This document shows, one piece after another, positions 6,654-14,677 of a stretch of 24,173 bases of DNA (its first letter is position 1; each line of letters opens with the position of its first letter). Origin of the DNA: an uncultured bacterium. Its GTDB lineage: Bacteria > Vulcanimicrobiota > Xenobia > Xenobiales > Xenobiaceae. The position numbers and the translations under genes were made by a program. The notes beneath the pieces were generated by a model. It saw only the letters and a program-made list of their open reading frames with translations. It made no database searches and had not been told where the DNA came from. The stretch covers positions 1 to 24,173 of the forward strand of contig CAKUBG010000035.1 of the NCBI GenBank assembly GCA_934636825.1. Reading direction: 5' to 3'.

Positions 6654-7766
6654 TCAGTCAGCAGCTTCAACCGTATTTTGCCATTGCTTGCGTAAACGGT
6701 CGTAATTTTCGGCTGTCCACTCTAAATCAAGCTTTTGCGCCCGCTCCAGCAAAGTATCTAAAGTAACACCTTTAAGACCTTTAGGCGGCGGTAAATTCGG
6801 ATTGATCGAAAAGAAGTAGCCATTGATGATTTTTTGTCCTTTATCGGAAAGACAAAAATCAATAAAACGACGACCATTTTCCGGATGAGGACAATCTTTT
6901 ATTAAAGCAATAGCGTCGGCAATTACTGGGCTTTCCGGAGGCAAATACCAAGCTATATTATCTTGCACATGAGACAATTGATCGTCACTGCATTGCTGAT
7001 CCAAAAATTCTAGATATTGACTTTCAAAATGTAGCCCTATTTTTGTATCACCACGAGCTACAGAAAAAGCCGGCTTACCTTCCCTGGTGTAGCGTTTCAA
7101 GTTATGGAAAACTTTAGTTAAATATTCCCAGCCAGCGCTTTCGTCTCCATTGGGCTTTTTATAGCGCTGAATGGCAGCAGCCAAAAACAACATAGAAGTA
7201 CCGCTATCAGCTGGATCCCACATTTCAATTTGGCCTTTCCACTGCGGCAAAGCTAATTCGTCCCAAGTTTTGGGAATTTCTTCATATGGCGTAACTTGCG
7301 GATTATAACAATATCCTTGCGAAACGATAGCTAAAGGCAGCCAACGCCAGAATTTATCGCGCATGGTTAAATTGCCACGCTTTTCCGGAATTTGGCTATG
7401 CTCTTTGGGAATATAAGGAGCGAGCAAATCTTCTTTGACGGCGGTCATAAAAGGAATGCAACCACCGCCACTATACCAAACGTCGCCGCGCGGGTTGCGC
7501 TTTTCTATACGCAAACGAGCTAAAATTTTGGTAGTGCTATCCAAGACTTGCTCCACTTGGATGCCAGTTTCAGCCGTAAAAGCTGCTGCCAATTCTTCAG
7601 CTGTAGCGTTGGGAAAAGGCGTCAAAACTACCACCTTATTGGCATTTTGAGCTTCACCGTCAGAAAAGTAGCGGCTGCAAGCGGTTAAAGAAACCGACGC
7701 AGCCAAAATAGCAACTCCGACAAGGCAACGCTTTACAGACAGTTGGTTAAAAGAAAAATTAAACAT
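6654..7766 (-). CDS. ABC transporter solute-binding lipoprotein (FbpA/AfuA-like)
   Basis: A periplasmic binding protein of about 370 residues. From ATG 7766 it begins MFNFSFNQLSVKR, then a hydrophobic stretch and the lipobox LTAC, so it should be lipid-anchored. Mature sequence features fit the class of binding proteins for ferric iron, phosphonate or hexose phosphate: VVVLTPFPNA, ARLRIEKRNPRGDVWYSGG, PKTWDEL and GDTKIGLHFESQ. The subfamily is typically placed with a permease and a FbpC-type ATPase; here only the ATPase follows. An earlier TTG at 7793 is less likely because the signal peptide is already complete from 7766. Substrate cannot be fixed: the Tyr ligands that mark ferric transporters are not obvious to me. 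Confidence is high for the class, low for the ligand. Confidence 0.85.
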   Translation of the reverse strand: MFNFSFNQLSVKRCLVGVAILAASVSLTACSRYFSDGEAQNANKVVVLTPFPNATAEELAAAFTAETGIQVEQVLDSTTKILARLRIEKRNPRGDVWYSGGGCIPFMTAVKEDLLAPYIPKEHSQIPEKRGNLTMRDKFWRWLPLAIVSQGYCYNPQVTPYEEIPKTWDELALPQWKGQIEMWDPADSGTSMLFLAAAIQRYKKPNGDESAGWEYLTKVFHNLKRYTREGKPAFSVARGDTKIGLHFESQYLEFLDQQCSDDQLSHVQDNIAWYLPPESPVIADAIALIKDCPHPENGRRFIDFCLSDKGQKIINGYFFSINPNLPPPKGLKGVTLDTLLERAQKLDLEWTAENYDRLRKQWQNTVEAAD

Positions 7767-7796
7767 CAAGTATTGTCTGCTAGAGAAAATCAAACT

Positions 7797-7818
7797 GGCG
7801 GCACGTAAATGCGCCGCC
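7797..7818 (-). terminator. GC-rich hairpin after the flavodoxin-fold gene
   Basis: GGCGGC (7797-7802) pairs with GCCGCC (7813-7818) around a 10-nt loop. On the minus strand it follows the stop of the flavodoxin-fold gene by about 25 nt and is trailed by AGTTTGATTTT. The stem is short and the T tract imperfect, so read-through into the binding-protein gene is possible. Confidence 0.4.
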
Positions 7819-7844
7819 GCAGCACATCAGTATTTTTGTATATT

Positions 7845-8459
7845 TTAGCGGATAAAATTAGTGTGCACTTTGGTAGTGTCGCGTTCGGGCTTGAAGGCGC
7901 CTTCGCGGTGTTGGTTTTTCAACATAGCGGTCATATTGATAGCTAAGTTGCGCAAGGTTTGTAAACCTTCCAAGTCTTGACGCACTTCGTCGGGAGTATT
8001 GCCATGGACTGAGTTCCAGAAGCTAGCTGAAGCTACTTGGCAATTTCTAGCCGTAAAGTACTTATTTAAACGATCGTAAGCAGCGCTGGCGCCGCCGCGA
8101 CGAGTGCTAACTACTGCTGCACAAACCTTGTCACTTAAATTGGGAGCAGCATAAATAACGCGATCTAAAGCCGCACAGAAAGCACCATTAGGGCCGGCAA
8201 AATAGACGGGACTGCCTAAAACAATACCATCAGCTTCTAACATTTTTTCCAATAAAGCGTTGGCCACATCATCATTAAAGACACACTTGCCTATTTTGCG
8301 ACACTGACGACAACCAATACAACCGCGAATAGGCTTGGCGCCAATTTGAAATATTTCCGTCTCGATACCTAATTTTTCAAACTGATCTTTCATTTCGGAA
8401 AGAGCTGTAAAAGTACAACCTTGAGGACGCGGGCTGCCGTTAACTAAAAGAACTTTCAT
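7845..8459 (-). CDS. Flavodoxin-fold NAD(P)H-dependent FMN reductase / iron-sulfur flavoprotein-like
   Basis: A 204-residue cytoplasmic protein of the NADPH-dependent FMN reductase family. The FMN phosphate loop NGSPRPQGCTFTAL is at the start. GCIGCRQCRKIGKCVFNDD matches the compact Cys motif seen in iron-sulfur flavoproteins and in related reductases where it may be redox-active rather than cluster-binding. GSPVYFAGPNGAFCAALDR forms the second FMN-contacting loop, and VSTRRGG follows. Start ATG 8459 lies 11 nt after TAAGGAG; a GTG at 8471 is inside the ribosome site region and is disfavoured. It sits between an acetyltransferase and a transporter with no obvious functional tie. Likely role is electron transfer or quinone, nitro or metal reduction under anaerobic conditions; the substrate is unknown. 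Confidence 0.85.
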   Translation of the reverse strand: MKVLLVNGSPRPQGCTFTALSEMKDQFEKLGIETEIFQIGAKPIRGCIGCRQCRKIGKCVFNDDVANALLEKMLEADGIVLGSPVYFAGPNGAFCAALDRVIYAAPNLSDKVCAAVVSTRRGGASAAYDRLNKYFTARNCQVASASFWNSVHGNTPDEVRQDLEGLQTLRNLAINMTAMLKNQHREGAFKPERDTTKVHTNFIR

Positions 8460-8555
8460 TTTTTTTGCCACTCCTTAATGTATAAATTATTTTATTTACA
8501 ACTAAAAATATCAAACATTGATACTAAAATCGACTCTGAGTGAACAATAGACAAC

Positions 8556-9083
8556 TTATTGCTTAAGATCGATATGATATTCGCAAACGTTTAATACGCG
8601 ACCCAGAGTGTTTTTCTCGGCGTAGACATTATCTAAAACGCCTCCGCAGCTTTCGATTAAGTGACGACTGGCTGTATTATCTCTGTCTACAGGATAAAGC
8701 ACATAGCGATATGGCCTATAAGAACTGAGCCAATCTAAAGCAGCTTGGACAGATTCCTTGCCATAACCGTGGCCCCAAGCACTTTTCTTAAGCCATAAAC
8801 CTAAACTAGGCGTTTTTCTATTTAAACCTAAAACTCCCAAACAGCCTAAAAATTCGCCACTTTTACTATCTAAAATAATTACTTCTAAATCGGTAGCCAA
8901 TTCAAAAGCTTGCTGGCATTCTTGCAAAAACTTGACAGTATCTTGCCTATTTTCGGAAGGCTGAGGAATCATATAGCGAGCTACTTCGGCAGTAAATTCG
9001 CGGTAAATGTCGTCGCAATAATCCATACTGCTGGGCACTAAAGTTAAGCGCTCGGTCTGTAACTTATCAAAAGGCAAGGCCAT
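8556..9083 (-). CDS. GNAT-family N-acetyltransferase (RimJ/RimL-like)
   Basis: A 175-residue acetyltransferase. TERLTLVPSSMDYCDDIY at the start and the acetyl-CoA pyrophosphate loop WGHGYGKESV (about 103-112) identify the RimJ/RimL-type GNAT fold. Late strands VLYPVDRDNTASRHLIESCGG carry the N-x-A-S-x-x-L-x-E-x-x-G line common in this subfamily. The start is ATG 9083 with GGGAG about 11 nt upstream; TTG 9089 would add two residues. These enzymes acetylate protein N-termini, amino acids or small molecules; the target here cannot be read. It lies 45 nt from the MBL-fold gene and may share its transcript. Confidence 0.85.
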   Translation of the reverse strand: MALPFDKLQTERLTLVPSSMDYCDDIYREFTAEVARYMIPQPSENRQDTVKFLQECQQAFELATDLEVIILDSKSGEFLGCLGVLGLNRKTPSLGLWLKKSAWGHGYGKESVQAALDWLSSYRPYRYVLYPVDRDNTASRHLIESCGGVLDNVYAEKNTLGRVLNVCEYHIDLKQ

Positions 9084-9128
9084 AATCAAAAACTCCCTAC
9101 TTATATTTAATCTTTAATGATTTATATT

Positions 9129-10010
9129 TTAGTCTTTAATAGCAAACTTAATCATATTATCTTGAGCCAACACTTTAAGTTGATGGCTGTCAACTAAGTG
9201 GGTAATATGAGAGCGCAAAGTAGGAGCCGAATTGCCGTAGATCATTTGACTAGCGTGCATTTGGTAGCGATCAAAAACTTCTTTGGCAATAAGCTCGAAA
9301 TTTTTCGGCCCCTGAGCGCAGCTCTCTTTAATAGCTTCAAATAAACCTTCCATAACAGCGCGATTAAAATCGAGCAAAGGATTCAAATCGGCAGTAGGCT
9401 TAGCGTGAGCGCAAATAAAGAGATCGCCTTTAAGTTGGCGAGCTTGCTCTAATGATTCCAGATATTGGGTAGTATTGTAAGTAAAGGCAATAGGATAACG
9501 CTTCAATACTTCCGGAGCGCAAGCAATATCGCCAGTAAACCAAATATTATCCGGAGTACGGATAGCCGTCATGTACATAGCATGGCCGCTGAGAACTTCT
9601 AATTGGAAACCTTCGGGCAATTTGGCGTTTTTTATATCTTCACATTGACTAGGCTTAGCCATAAAGAACTGATGGCGCATAGCTTTATAAGGATAGCCTC
9701 CGTAAAGATAGCAAGCTGCCAATAGAGGTTCTTTAATAAAAGCTACTTCCAAACCGCTGGCGTAAATCGGACAATTGTAGCGCTCTTGCAAAACACTGTT
9801 GCTGCCAATATGATCGGAGTGCGAGTGTGTATTTAATATACAACGCAATTTTAAGTTATGTTCATCTAAAATAGAAGAGATAACTTTGGCCGATTCAGCA
9901 TTGCTGCTATCGATAAGGATAGCTTCTCCTGGTGCGGGAATATAAAGTCCAACCTTGGAAAATAAGTCTATATAATATGTATGCTCGGCAACTTGTATAA
10001 GTTCAGCCAT
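9129..10010 (-). CDS. MBL-fold metallo-hydrolase
   Basis: A 293-residue metallo-beta-lactamase-fold protein. The metal motif THSHSDH (61-67) gives H62, H64, D66 and H67. Further ligands are likely the His in SGHAMYMTA, the Asp in FTGDIA and the His in CAHAKP. The N-terminus, with a VAEHTYYID strand and AILIDSSNA turn, is typical of soluble MBL hydrolases such as glyoxalase II-like or thioesterase-like members. About 80 extra residues follow the last ligand and form a helical C-terminal region (PTLRSHITHLVDSHQLKVL), resembling a winged-helix tail found in several MBL proteins of anaerobes. Start ATG 10010 is preceded by AGGAGA; an upstream start at 10046 is unneeded. Substrate unknown. It may head the run of minus genes down to 7845. 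Confidence 0.85.
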   Translation of the reverse strand: MAELIQVAEHTYYIDLFSKVGLYIPAPGEAILIDSSNAESAKVISSILDEHNLKLRCILNTHSHSDHIGSNSVLQERYNCPIYASGLEVAFIKEPLLAACYLYGGYPYKAMRHQFFMAKPSQCEDIKNAKLPEGFQLEVLSGHAMYMTAIRTPDNIWFTGDIACAPEVLKRYPIAFTYNTTQYLESLEQARQLKGDLFICAHAKPTADLNPLLDFNRAVMEGLFEAIKESCAQGPKNFELIAKEVFDRYQMHASQMIYGNSAPTLRSHITHLVDSHQLKVLAQDNMIKFAIKD

Positions 10011-10273
10011 ATTGTCTCCTAAATTTTTACTTCTCGAAATTGTCACTTTATTTTTGCTCTATTGGTCATTTCCCCCAAATAGCACTACTCCACGCCCTAA
10101 TCGCTTCAGCACTTTAAGCCACAAATTTAATTCCCTTCTCTAGACCAAGAAAAGAAGTTGTTCTCCGCTATTTTCTAGAAATGAAAGTTCGTATTTTGTC
10201 GGCATAAGATCGCCAAATATGTTGGCAAACTGATACTAGCTGAAATGTTCTAAGTAAGGAGGGCTGAGCTACT

Positions 10274-11059
10274 ATGATTTTCTATTTTTCTGCTACCGGA
10301 AATAGCCAATATGTGGCTGAGCGCTTAGCTAAAGTATATAACGACGAAACTTATTATATGGCTGAGTGCTTACACAAAAATAAACTAACTTACAAGCTTT
10401 CTGAAGGCGAGCCTTTAGGTCTTGTCTGCCCTACTTATTGTTTGGCTTTGCCCTCTATTGTGGAAGACTTCCTTAGTAAAATCACAATTGAAATTGACGG
10501 TACTAACAAGCCTTACGTATATTTTGTGGCTACTTACGGCACTACTCCGGGACAAACTGGTTACTTTGCCAATGAATTTATGAGCGCTAAAGGTTTAGCT
10601 ATCAATGCTTTCTTTAGCGTTAAAATGCCCGATACTTGGACGCCGTTTTTCGATTTAAGCAATAAGCAAAAAGTGCAAGCTACCAATGATAAAGCGGAAG
10701 AGCAAATCAATTTTATTGTCGATAATATTAAAGAGCGCCATTGTGGCGATTTTATGCGATTCAAAACGCCTCTTTTTATTGCAAAAATTGGTAAGCGCTT
10801 CTTTTATCCTCATTTACGCCAAACTAAACATTTTCACGTGGAAGATAAATGTATAGGCTGCGGATTTTGTGCTAAAAAGTGTCCAGTGCAAGCTATTGAA
10901 TTAAAAAATAAAAAGCCAACTTGGAAAGCCAAAGAATGTGTCATGTGTTTAGGTTGCTTACACCGCTGTCCGCGTTTTGCTATCCAATATGGCCATTCTA
11001 CTAAAAAGCACGGCCAATATTACAATAACCATGTAAAGATGGGACGCGACAATATCTAA
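10274..11059 (+). CDS. EFR1-type flavodoxin-ferredoxin fusion
   Basis: A 261-residue electron-transfer protein. The first 160 residues are flavodoxin-like, with FSATGNSQYVAERLA (5-19) binding the FMN phosphate, and ATYGTTPG as a later loop. The C-terminal part is a two-cluster ferredoxin: CIGCGFCAKKCP (C193, C196, C199, C203) and CVMCLGCLHRCP (C222, C225, C228, C232). This is the layout of EFR1-family ferrodoxins of anaerobes, which shuttle low-potential electrons. A strong TAAGGAGGG site precedes the ATG. It is the only plus-strand gene in this region and is followed by the tRNA-Trp terminator on the other strand. The redox partner is not encoded beside it. No lesion is seen. Confidence 0.92.
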   Translation: MIFYFSATGNSQYVAERLAKVYNDETYYMAECLHKNKLTYKLSEGEPLGLVCPTYCLALPSIVEDFLSKITIEIDGTNKPYVYFVATYGTTPGQTGYFANEFMSAKGLAINAFFSVKMPDTWTPFFDLSNKQKVQATNDKAEEQINFIVDNIKERHCGDFMRFKTPLFIAKIGKRFFYPHLRQTKHFHVEDKCIGCGFCAKKCPVQAIELKNKKPTWKAKECVMCLGCLHRCPRFAIQYGHSTKKHGQYYNNHVKMGRDNI

Positions 11060-11080
11060 AAAAACAAAAAAAAACGAACC

Positions 11081-11096
11081 TTTGACCCTGGTCAAA
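11081..11096 (-). terminator. Terminator of tRNA-Trp
   Basis: TTTGACC/GGTCAAA forms a short stem around a small loop. On the minus strand it lies 12 nt past the tRNA 3' end and is followed by GGTTCG and a run of nine T. That is a standard rho-independent ending for a stable RNA. Confidence 0.7.
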
Positions 11097-11108
11097 CGCT
11101 CGCTTTTG

Positions 11109-11184
11109 TGGCAGGGGCAGCAAGACTCGAACTCGCGACCTACGGTTTTGGAGACCGTCGCTCTACCAACTAAACTATACCCCT
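11109..11184 (-). tRNA. tRNA-Trp (anticodon CCA)
   Basis: A 76-nt tRNA on the minus strand. The acceptor stem AGGGGTA pairs with TGCCCCT apart from one mismatch, and the encoded end is GCCA. The anticodon loop reads CTCCAAA with CCA in place, so it decodes UGG. The D-arm (AGTTTAGTTGGTAGAG) and T-arm (GAGTTCGAGTCTT-like) are complete. The sequence closely follows the E. coli tRNA-Trp as I recall it. Confidence 0.97.
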
Positions 11185-11237
11185 AACTCGTAAATCTCTT
11201 TCGGCTGACCAATTCAACCGGAGAGCTTACGGGGGAT

Positions 11238-11265
11238 ATTCTACTCAAAAGCAAAACTTTGTCAA
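11238..11265 (-). promoter_or_regulatory. Promoter of tRNA-Trp with GC-rich discriminator
   Basis: On the minus strand TTGACA (11260-11265), a 16-bp spacer and TAGAAT (11238-11243) are followed directly by ATCCCCCGTA. A consensus -35 and a G/C-rich discriminator are typical of stable-RNA promoters controlled by ppGpp. The transcript would start about 50 nt before the tRNA. Confidence 0.7.
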
Positions 11266-11310
11266 GAGAATATCTGCAAAAAGTTGAGCAATTTTTTGGA
11301 AGATAAAAAT

Positions 11311-11366
11311 TGCCATAAAAAAGAGCTCCTCGGAAAATTTTCTTCGAGGAGCTCTTTTTTATGGCA
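11311..11366. terminator. Bidirectional terminator, 22-bp stem
   Basis: Positions 11311-11332 and 11345-11366 are perfectly complementary over 22 bp around a 12-nt loop. The core GAGCTCCTCG/CGAGGAGCTC is flanked by A6 on the left and T6 on the right, so it works from either side. It ends the lytic transglycosylase transcript, about 40 nt after its stop, and insulates the tRNA promoter. Confidence 0.8.
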
Positions 11367-11407
11367 TGCAGATGTATAGCAAGGAATACGTAGTAACTTT
11401 CCTGCAG

Positions 11408-12235
11408 TTACTTCTTGGCAGCTGCTGCCTTTTTGGCTTTATGCCAAAGTCTGGTGACTTTATTGACATAGTTTATCGTTTCGCGGAAAGGCGGAATGCC
11501 TCCGTATCTACGCACATTGCCAGGGCCAGCATTGTAGGCAGCTATAGCCAAATCATAATCTCCTCCAAACATATTGAGCATTTGGCGCAAGTAACGGCAA
11601 CCGGCAGCTACATTAGATTCAGGATCGAAACGATCGCGACACCCCAAACTGGAAGCGGTGGCGGGCATAAGTTGCATGAGACCGCCTGCCCCTACTGGCG
11701 AACCTGCATAAGGATAGAAATTAGATTCTGTTTCGATAACGGCTCGCACGAACCAAGGATCTAATTTATATGCTTCTGCATATTTGCAAATTATCGGGGT
11801 CAAATTAAAATCGATCATTTTGCGGCGAGCAACTACGCTAGTATCTTTAGCGCCTCGAGAGGCCAAAGAACGGCGGTGGTGACTTCCCTGAGCCGAAGCT
11901 ACGCGCTCGTAAACGACGCCGGAAACCTTGATATAAATATCAGGCATGCCATATTTGTTGCCTGCCTTTTTCTTGGGCACTTCTCCTGAAGCTAAATTAT
12001 TTTGGTTGCCCTTAGAAGCAGATGTAGCCTCACTTTCAATTTGGACTAATCCTTGGGCTTTCAGCTCTTCTTCGCTAAATATAGAAGCCGGAGCCTCTTG
12101 GCGCGAAGTTAGACCGAAATTACTCATCTCGAAAGCAGCATTTGCTCCCTCATCCGGCGGAGTTAAAGCCATTGCCGGTACAGAATATACGCCTACAAAA
12201 GCTAAAACTGCAATAAATTGTTTAATAGACTTCAA
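11408..12235 (-). CDS. Secreted lytic transglycosylase (SLT domain)
   Basis: A 275-residue peptidoglycan-cleaving enzyme. A signal peptide (MKSIKQFIAVLAFVGVYSVPAMA) probably ends after AMA at 23, sending it to the periplasm. Residues 24-140 are a low-complexity, partly basic linker. The SLT domain spans about 145-265: ETESNFYP with the probable catalytic Glu170, GAGGLMQLMPATA (182-194), NVAAGCRYL and AIAAYNAGPGNVRRYGG. These motifs define family 1 transglycosylases, which cut the MurNAc-GlcNAc bond and leave a 1,6-anhydro end. It lacks the long helical ring of Slt70 and resembles smaller MltC/EmtA-like or phage-like forms. The tail is Lys/Ala-rich (HKAKKAAAAKK). It has its own promoter and terminator, so it is a monocistronic gene. 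Confidence 0.92.
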   Translation of the reverse strand: MKSIKQFIAVLAFVGVYSVPAMALTPPDEGANAAFEMSNFGLTSRQEAPASIFSEEELKAQGLVQIESEATSASKGNQNNLASGEVPKKKAGNKYGMPDIYIKVSGVVYERVASAQGSHHRRSLASRGAKDTSVVARRKMIDFNLTPIICKYAEAYKLDPWFVRAVIETESNFYPYAGSPVGAGGLMQLMPATASSLGCRDRFDPESNVAAGCRYLRQMLNMFGGDYDLAIAAYNAGPGNVRRYGGIPPFRETINYVNKVTRLWHKAKKAAAAKK

Positions 12236-12378
12236 AACTGACGCCTACCTCTCGCAGTTTGAAAAAAGGCCGGGCCTGCGCTGGGCGAATAGTAGCGAGT
12301 GAGCCTCAAACCAAAAGTGCTGCCAAACACCTTCCAAACTTAATTTTTCATCAAAAAGCGTACTTCCCAACGGCGGCG

Positions 12379-12407
12379 ATAATACAATATTATCGACAAA
12401 AAGTCAA
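12379..12407 (-). promoter_or_regulatory. Sigma-70 promoter of the lytic transglycosylase gene
   Basis: On the minus strand TTGACT (12402-12407), a 17-bp spacer and TATTAT (12379-12384) form a near-consensus promoter. It implies a leader of about 135 nt before the start at 12235. Together with the terminator at 12496-12543 it accounts for most of the 362-bp gene-free stretch 12236-12597; the rest is AT-rich with nothing recognised. Confidence 0.65.
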
Positions 12408-12495
12408 ATATTACTGATATTTTGACAATAAATAATAGGGATTTTAGATTTATTGCATTATTTTTATTGCATATTTAACAAAAAAAACAAACAAT

Positions 12496-12543
12496 AAAGC
12501 GCTCTCCCCTACCGAAAATCATTCGGCTAAAGCAAAGCGCTTT
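12496..12543 (-). terminator. Terminator after cytidine deaminase
   Basis: AAAGCGC (12496-12502) pairs with GCGCTTT (12537-12543), and an inner stem CCGAA/TTCGG lies in the loop. On the minus strand it follows the deaminase stop by about 55 nt and is trailed by TATTG then a long T run. Confidence 0.65.
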
Positions 12544-12597
12544 GCTCTATTCAACTATCAAGCCGAAAGTTTCGACTTAATCGGAAGTATCTAATAT

Positions 12598-13515
12598 CTA
12601 GGCCTTTACGTCCAAGCGTTTGACAATCAGTTCAGCTTGAGGAGCTAAAGCTTTAAGCAAACTGGTAGTAGAATGGACGTGAGTTATGTTATTTTCGAGC
12701 TTGCGCTCAACTAAGGCAGCTCTAGCTATGTCTCCTAACTTGCGTCCGGAGGCATTAGCCATAATTAAAGCGGCTTGCAAAGGAGAAACCGAAGGATTAA
12801 AAGCAGCATTTTCGGCATACCAGCCACAAACTTTAAATCCATCAGCAAATTGCAAAGCTACACCGGCGTTGCAATGCGAGTAAGGAGCGTATCCCTTATT
12901 GGCTGAATCCCAGGCTAACTTGATAAGTTCGTCAGTATCTTCGGGTTTAACCAAAGGAGCTTCGTAGGTAACCAGCATGCCACCATCTACATTTAAATTT
13001 GTAGGGCCAAAAGCGTGAGGTAACAAATCTTTTAAGCCAATGGCGTGACGGTTAGGAATGGTTATAATTAAGTCACTAGCGCAAGCTAATTCGTTAAGGA
13101 ACTGACGGCAAGCACCGCAAGGCTCAGCGGAAACTGCCAAAGCAGCTACGCCTTTTTCACCATGGCACATAGCGTTGGTAACAGAAGATTGTTCGCTGTG
13201 TACGGTCTGAGCTAAATTGTCGCCGCAAAATTCCATATTTACGCCTAAATATAAATCGCCGCTCTGGCCCATTACACAAGACCCTACTTGGAAATTGGAA
13301 ATGGGAACAACCGGAGCGGCGTATTTACGGGCTATAGGAATTAACTCAATCATTAGCTGAGCTACGGTAATACCGAGCTTATCAGCTAATTTCAAAGCCT
13401 CTTCAGCTTTGATATGGAAGGGATAAGCGGGAAGCATACCCTTCAACTTTTCAGTGACTTCGGGCGAAGGGCTAGTTACCTGGGAACAACCCTCCAGGAG
13501 ACCAGAAATACTCAT
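12598..13515 (-). CDS. cdd: Cytidine deaminase, two-domain E. coli type
   Basis: A 305-residue enzyme that deaminates cytidine and deoxycytidine to the uridine forms in pyrimidine salvage. HSEQ (106-109) supplies the zinc His106 and catalytic Glu108; PCGACR (132-137) supplies zinc Cys133 and Cys136. NMEF (93-96) and AFGPTNLNVDGG match the substrate-binding and domain-linking parts of E. coli Cdd. The second, non-catalytic domain keeps the YAPYSHCNAGVAL and YAENAAFNPSVSPLQAAL lines. This long homodimeric form is typical of Gammaproteobacteria, whereas many Firmicutes carry a tetrameric form of about 130 residues; this helps place the organism. The start ATG 13515 has AAGGAGC upstream. A promoter is visible at 13548-13576, so it need not depend on the gene before it. 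Confidence 0.95.
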   Translation of the reverse strand: MSISGLLEGCSQVTSPSPEVTEKLKGMLPAYPFHIKAEEALKLADKLGITVAQLMIELIPIARKYAAPVVPISNFQVGSCVMGQSGDLYLGVNMEFCGDNLAQTVHSEQSSVTNAMCHGEKGVAALAVSAEPCGACRQFLNELACASDLIITIPNRHAIGLKDLLPHAFGPTNLNVDGGMLVTYEAPLVKPEDTDELIKLAWDSANKGYAPYSHCNAGVALQFADGFKVCGWYAENAAFNPSVSPLQAALIMANASGRKLGDIARAALVERKLENNITHVHSTTSLLKALAPQAELIVKRLDVKA

Positions 13516-13547
13516 AACACGGCTCCTTCTCTTAAAGTTGGAAGAGC

Positions 13548-13576
13548 ATTATACTACAAATGCACAAATTTGTATA
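13548..13576 (-). promoter_or_regulatory. Candidate promoter of cdd
   Basis: On the minus strand TATACA (13571-13576), a 17-bp spacer and a perfect TATAAT (13548-13553) lie about 35 bp ahead of the start. The -35 box is partial. Confidence 0.55.
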
Positions 13577-13613
13577 CAGAGAAGGCAGAAAAAGCCACAA
13601 CCCGATCTATTTT

Positions 13614-14591
13614 TTAGTCTTCGGCTTCCATAACCAATTGTTTGGCCTTATTTTTGGGAATATCTCTAAAGTATACTAAGAGTGAAGCCTGATCGCGTTT
13701 GGAAAGCCCTAGCTTATGCAAAAACTTCAAATCTTTGGCAACTTGTTGATTTAAACGCAGCTCCTCTTCGGTTTCGTCGACTTGCAGCCCCTCCACGACG
13801 ATCACAAATTCGCCACGCGGCTCCTCTTGAGCGTATTTCTCACAAAACTTGGCTAAACTACTTTGCAAGCATTCTTCAAAATATTTGGTCAGCTCTCGTC
13901 CGATAAAAGCCTGGCGATCGCCAAAGACTTTAAGCATAAGTTGTAAAGTTTCTTTTACGCGGTGCGGAGCCTCAAAAAAGATCATAGTGCGCTCTTCGTT
14001 GGCCAAGCTTTGTAAAAATTGTACACATTCGTTGCTGCGTCTGGGCAAAAAGCCTTCGAAGGCAAAACGCCTTAAAGGCAAGCCCGCCGCCGAAACGGCA
14101 GCCGTAAGAGCGCTAGCGCCGGGAATGGGCGACACTTTGAAACCGGCCTGATGACATTTGGCAACTAGATCGCGGCCAGGATCGGAAACGGCCGGCGTAC
14201 CGGCGCCGGAAATAACGGCTACTTTAGCGCCTTCTGCCAACAAACGCACAATCTGATCGCCAGATTGCTCGCGTCCCGACTCGCGGTAAGAAATAAGCTT
14301 GGCTTTAACGTTATGTAATTGTAAAAGGCGGCGGGCCGACTGTACTTCTTCACAAGCGATATATTCAGCCTGTTCCAAGACATGCCAAGCTCTGGGAGTA
14401 AAATCATCCAGATTACCAATAGGCACAGCTACTAAATATAAAACGCCTGGCTTTACTTCCATTTTTACCGGAGCATGTACAACCTGGGATATAGCTGAAT
14501 CCTTACCTTCAGCTATATCTTGTTCCGGAAAACTTACGCTGGCGCTATTTTTTTTAGCTTCAGAAGCGGTACTGTCGACCTCTTTATGCAC
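13614..14591 (-). CDS. rsmI: RsmI-like 16S rRNA ribose methyltransferase, divergent
   Basis: A 325-residue SAM-dependent methyltransferase of the tetrapyrrole-methylase fold. LYLVAVPIGNLDDFTPRAW (51-69), AGTPAVSDPGRDLV (130-143), IPGASALTAAVSAAGLP, FEGFLPRR and FFEAPHRVKETL follow RsmI, which 2'-O-methylates C1402 of 16S rRNA. Two conserved places differ: the EDTR line of RsmI appears here as EEVQSARR (81-88), and the SDAGTP loop reads SGAGTP. About 48 extra polar residues precede the fold. The start is GTG 14591 with AGAGG upstream; ATG 14462 would remove most of the extension but has no ribosome site. A C-terminal helical region (KLGLSKRDQASLL) matches the usual RsmI tail. It is probably a functional but divergent RsmI, or a paralog with another target. 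Confidence 0.8.
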   Translation of the reverse strand: MHKEVDSTASEAKKNSASVSFPEQDIAEGKDSAISQVVHAPVKMEVKPGVLYLVAVPIGNLDDFTPRAWHVLEQAEYIACEEVQSARRLLQLHNVKAKLISYRESGREQSGDQIVRLLAEGAKVAVISGAGTPAVSDPGRDLVAKCHQAGFKVSPIPGASALTAAVSAAGLPLRRFAFEGFLPRRSNECVQFLQSLANEERTMIFFEAPHRVKETLQLMLKVFGDRQAFIGRELTKYFEECLQSSLAKFCEKYAQEEPRGEFVIVVEGLQVDETEEELRLNQQVAKDLKFLHKLGLSKRDQASLLVYFRDIPKNKAKQLVMEAED

Positions 14592-14677
14592 TGCCTTTAA
14601 ACCTCTAACCGACTATTTTTTGTTATTGATTCTAATGCTGTCGCTTTGCCTTGACTAGCTTTGGGCTAAGCCTCTAA

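Noticed and set aside
11366..11764. A 132-codon plus-strand frame over the lytic transglycosylase
   Set aside because: The opposite strand encodes a complete SLT enzyme with signal peptide, promoter and terminator; the plus frame has no recognisable motif.
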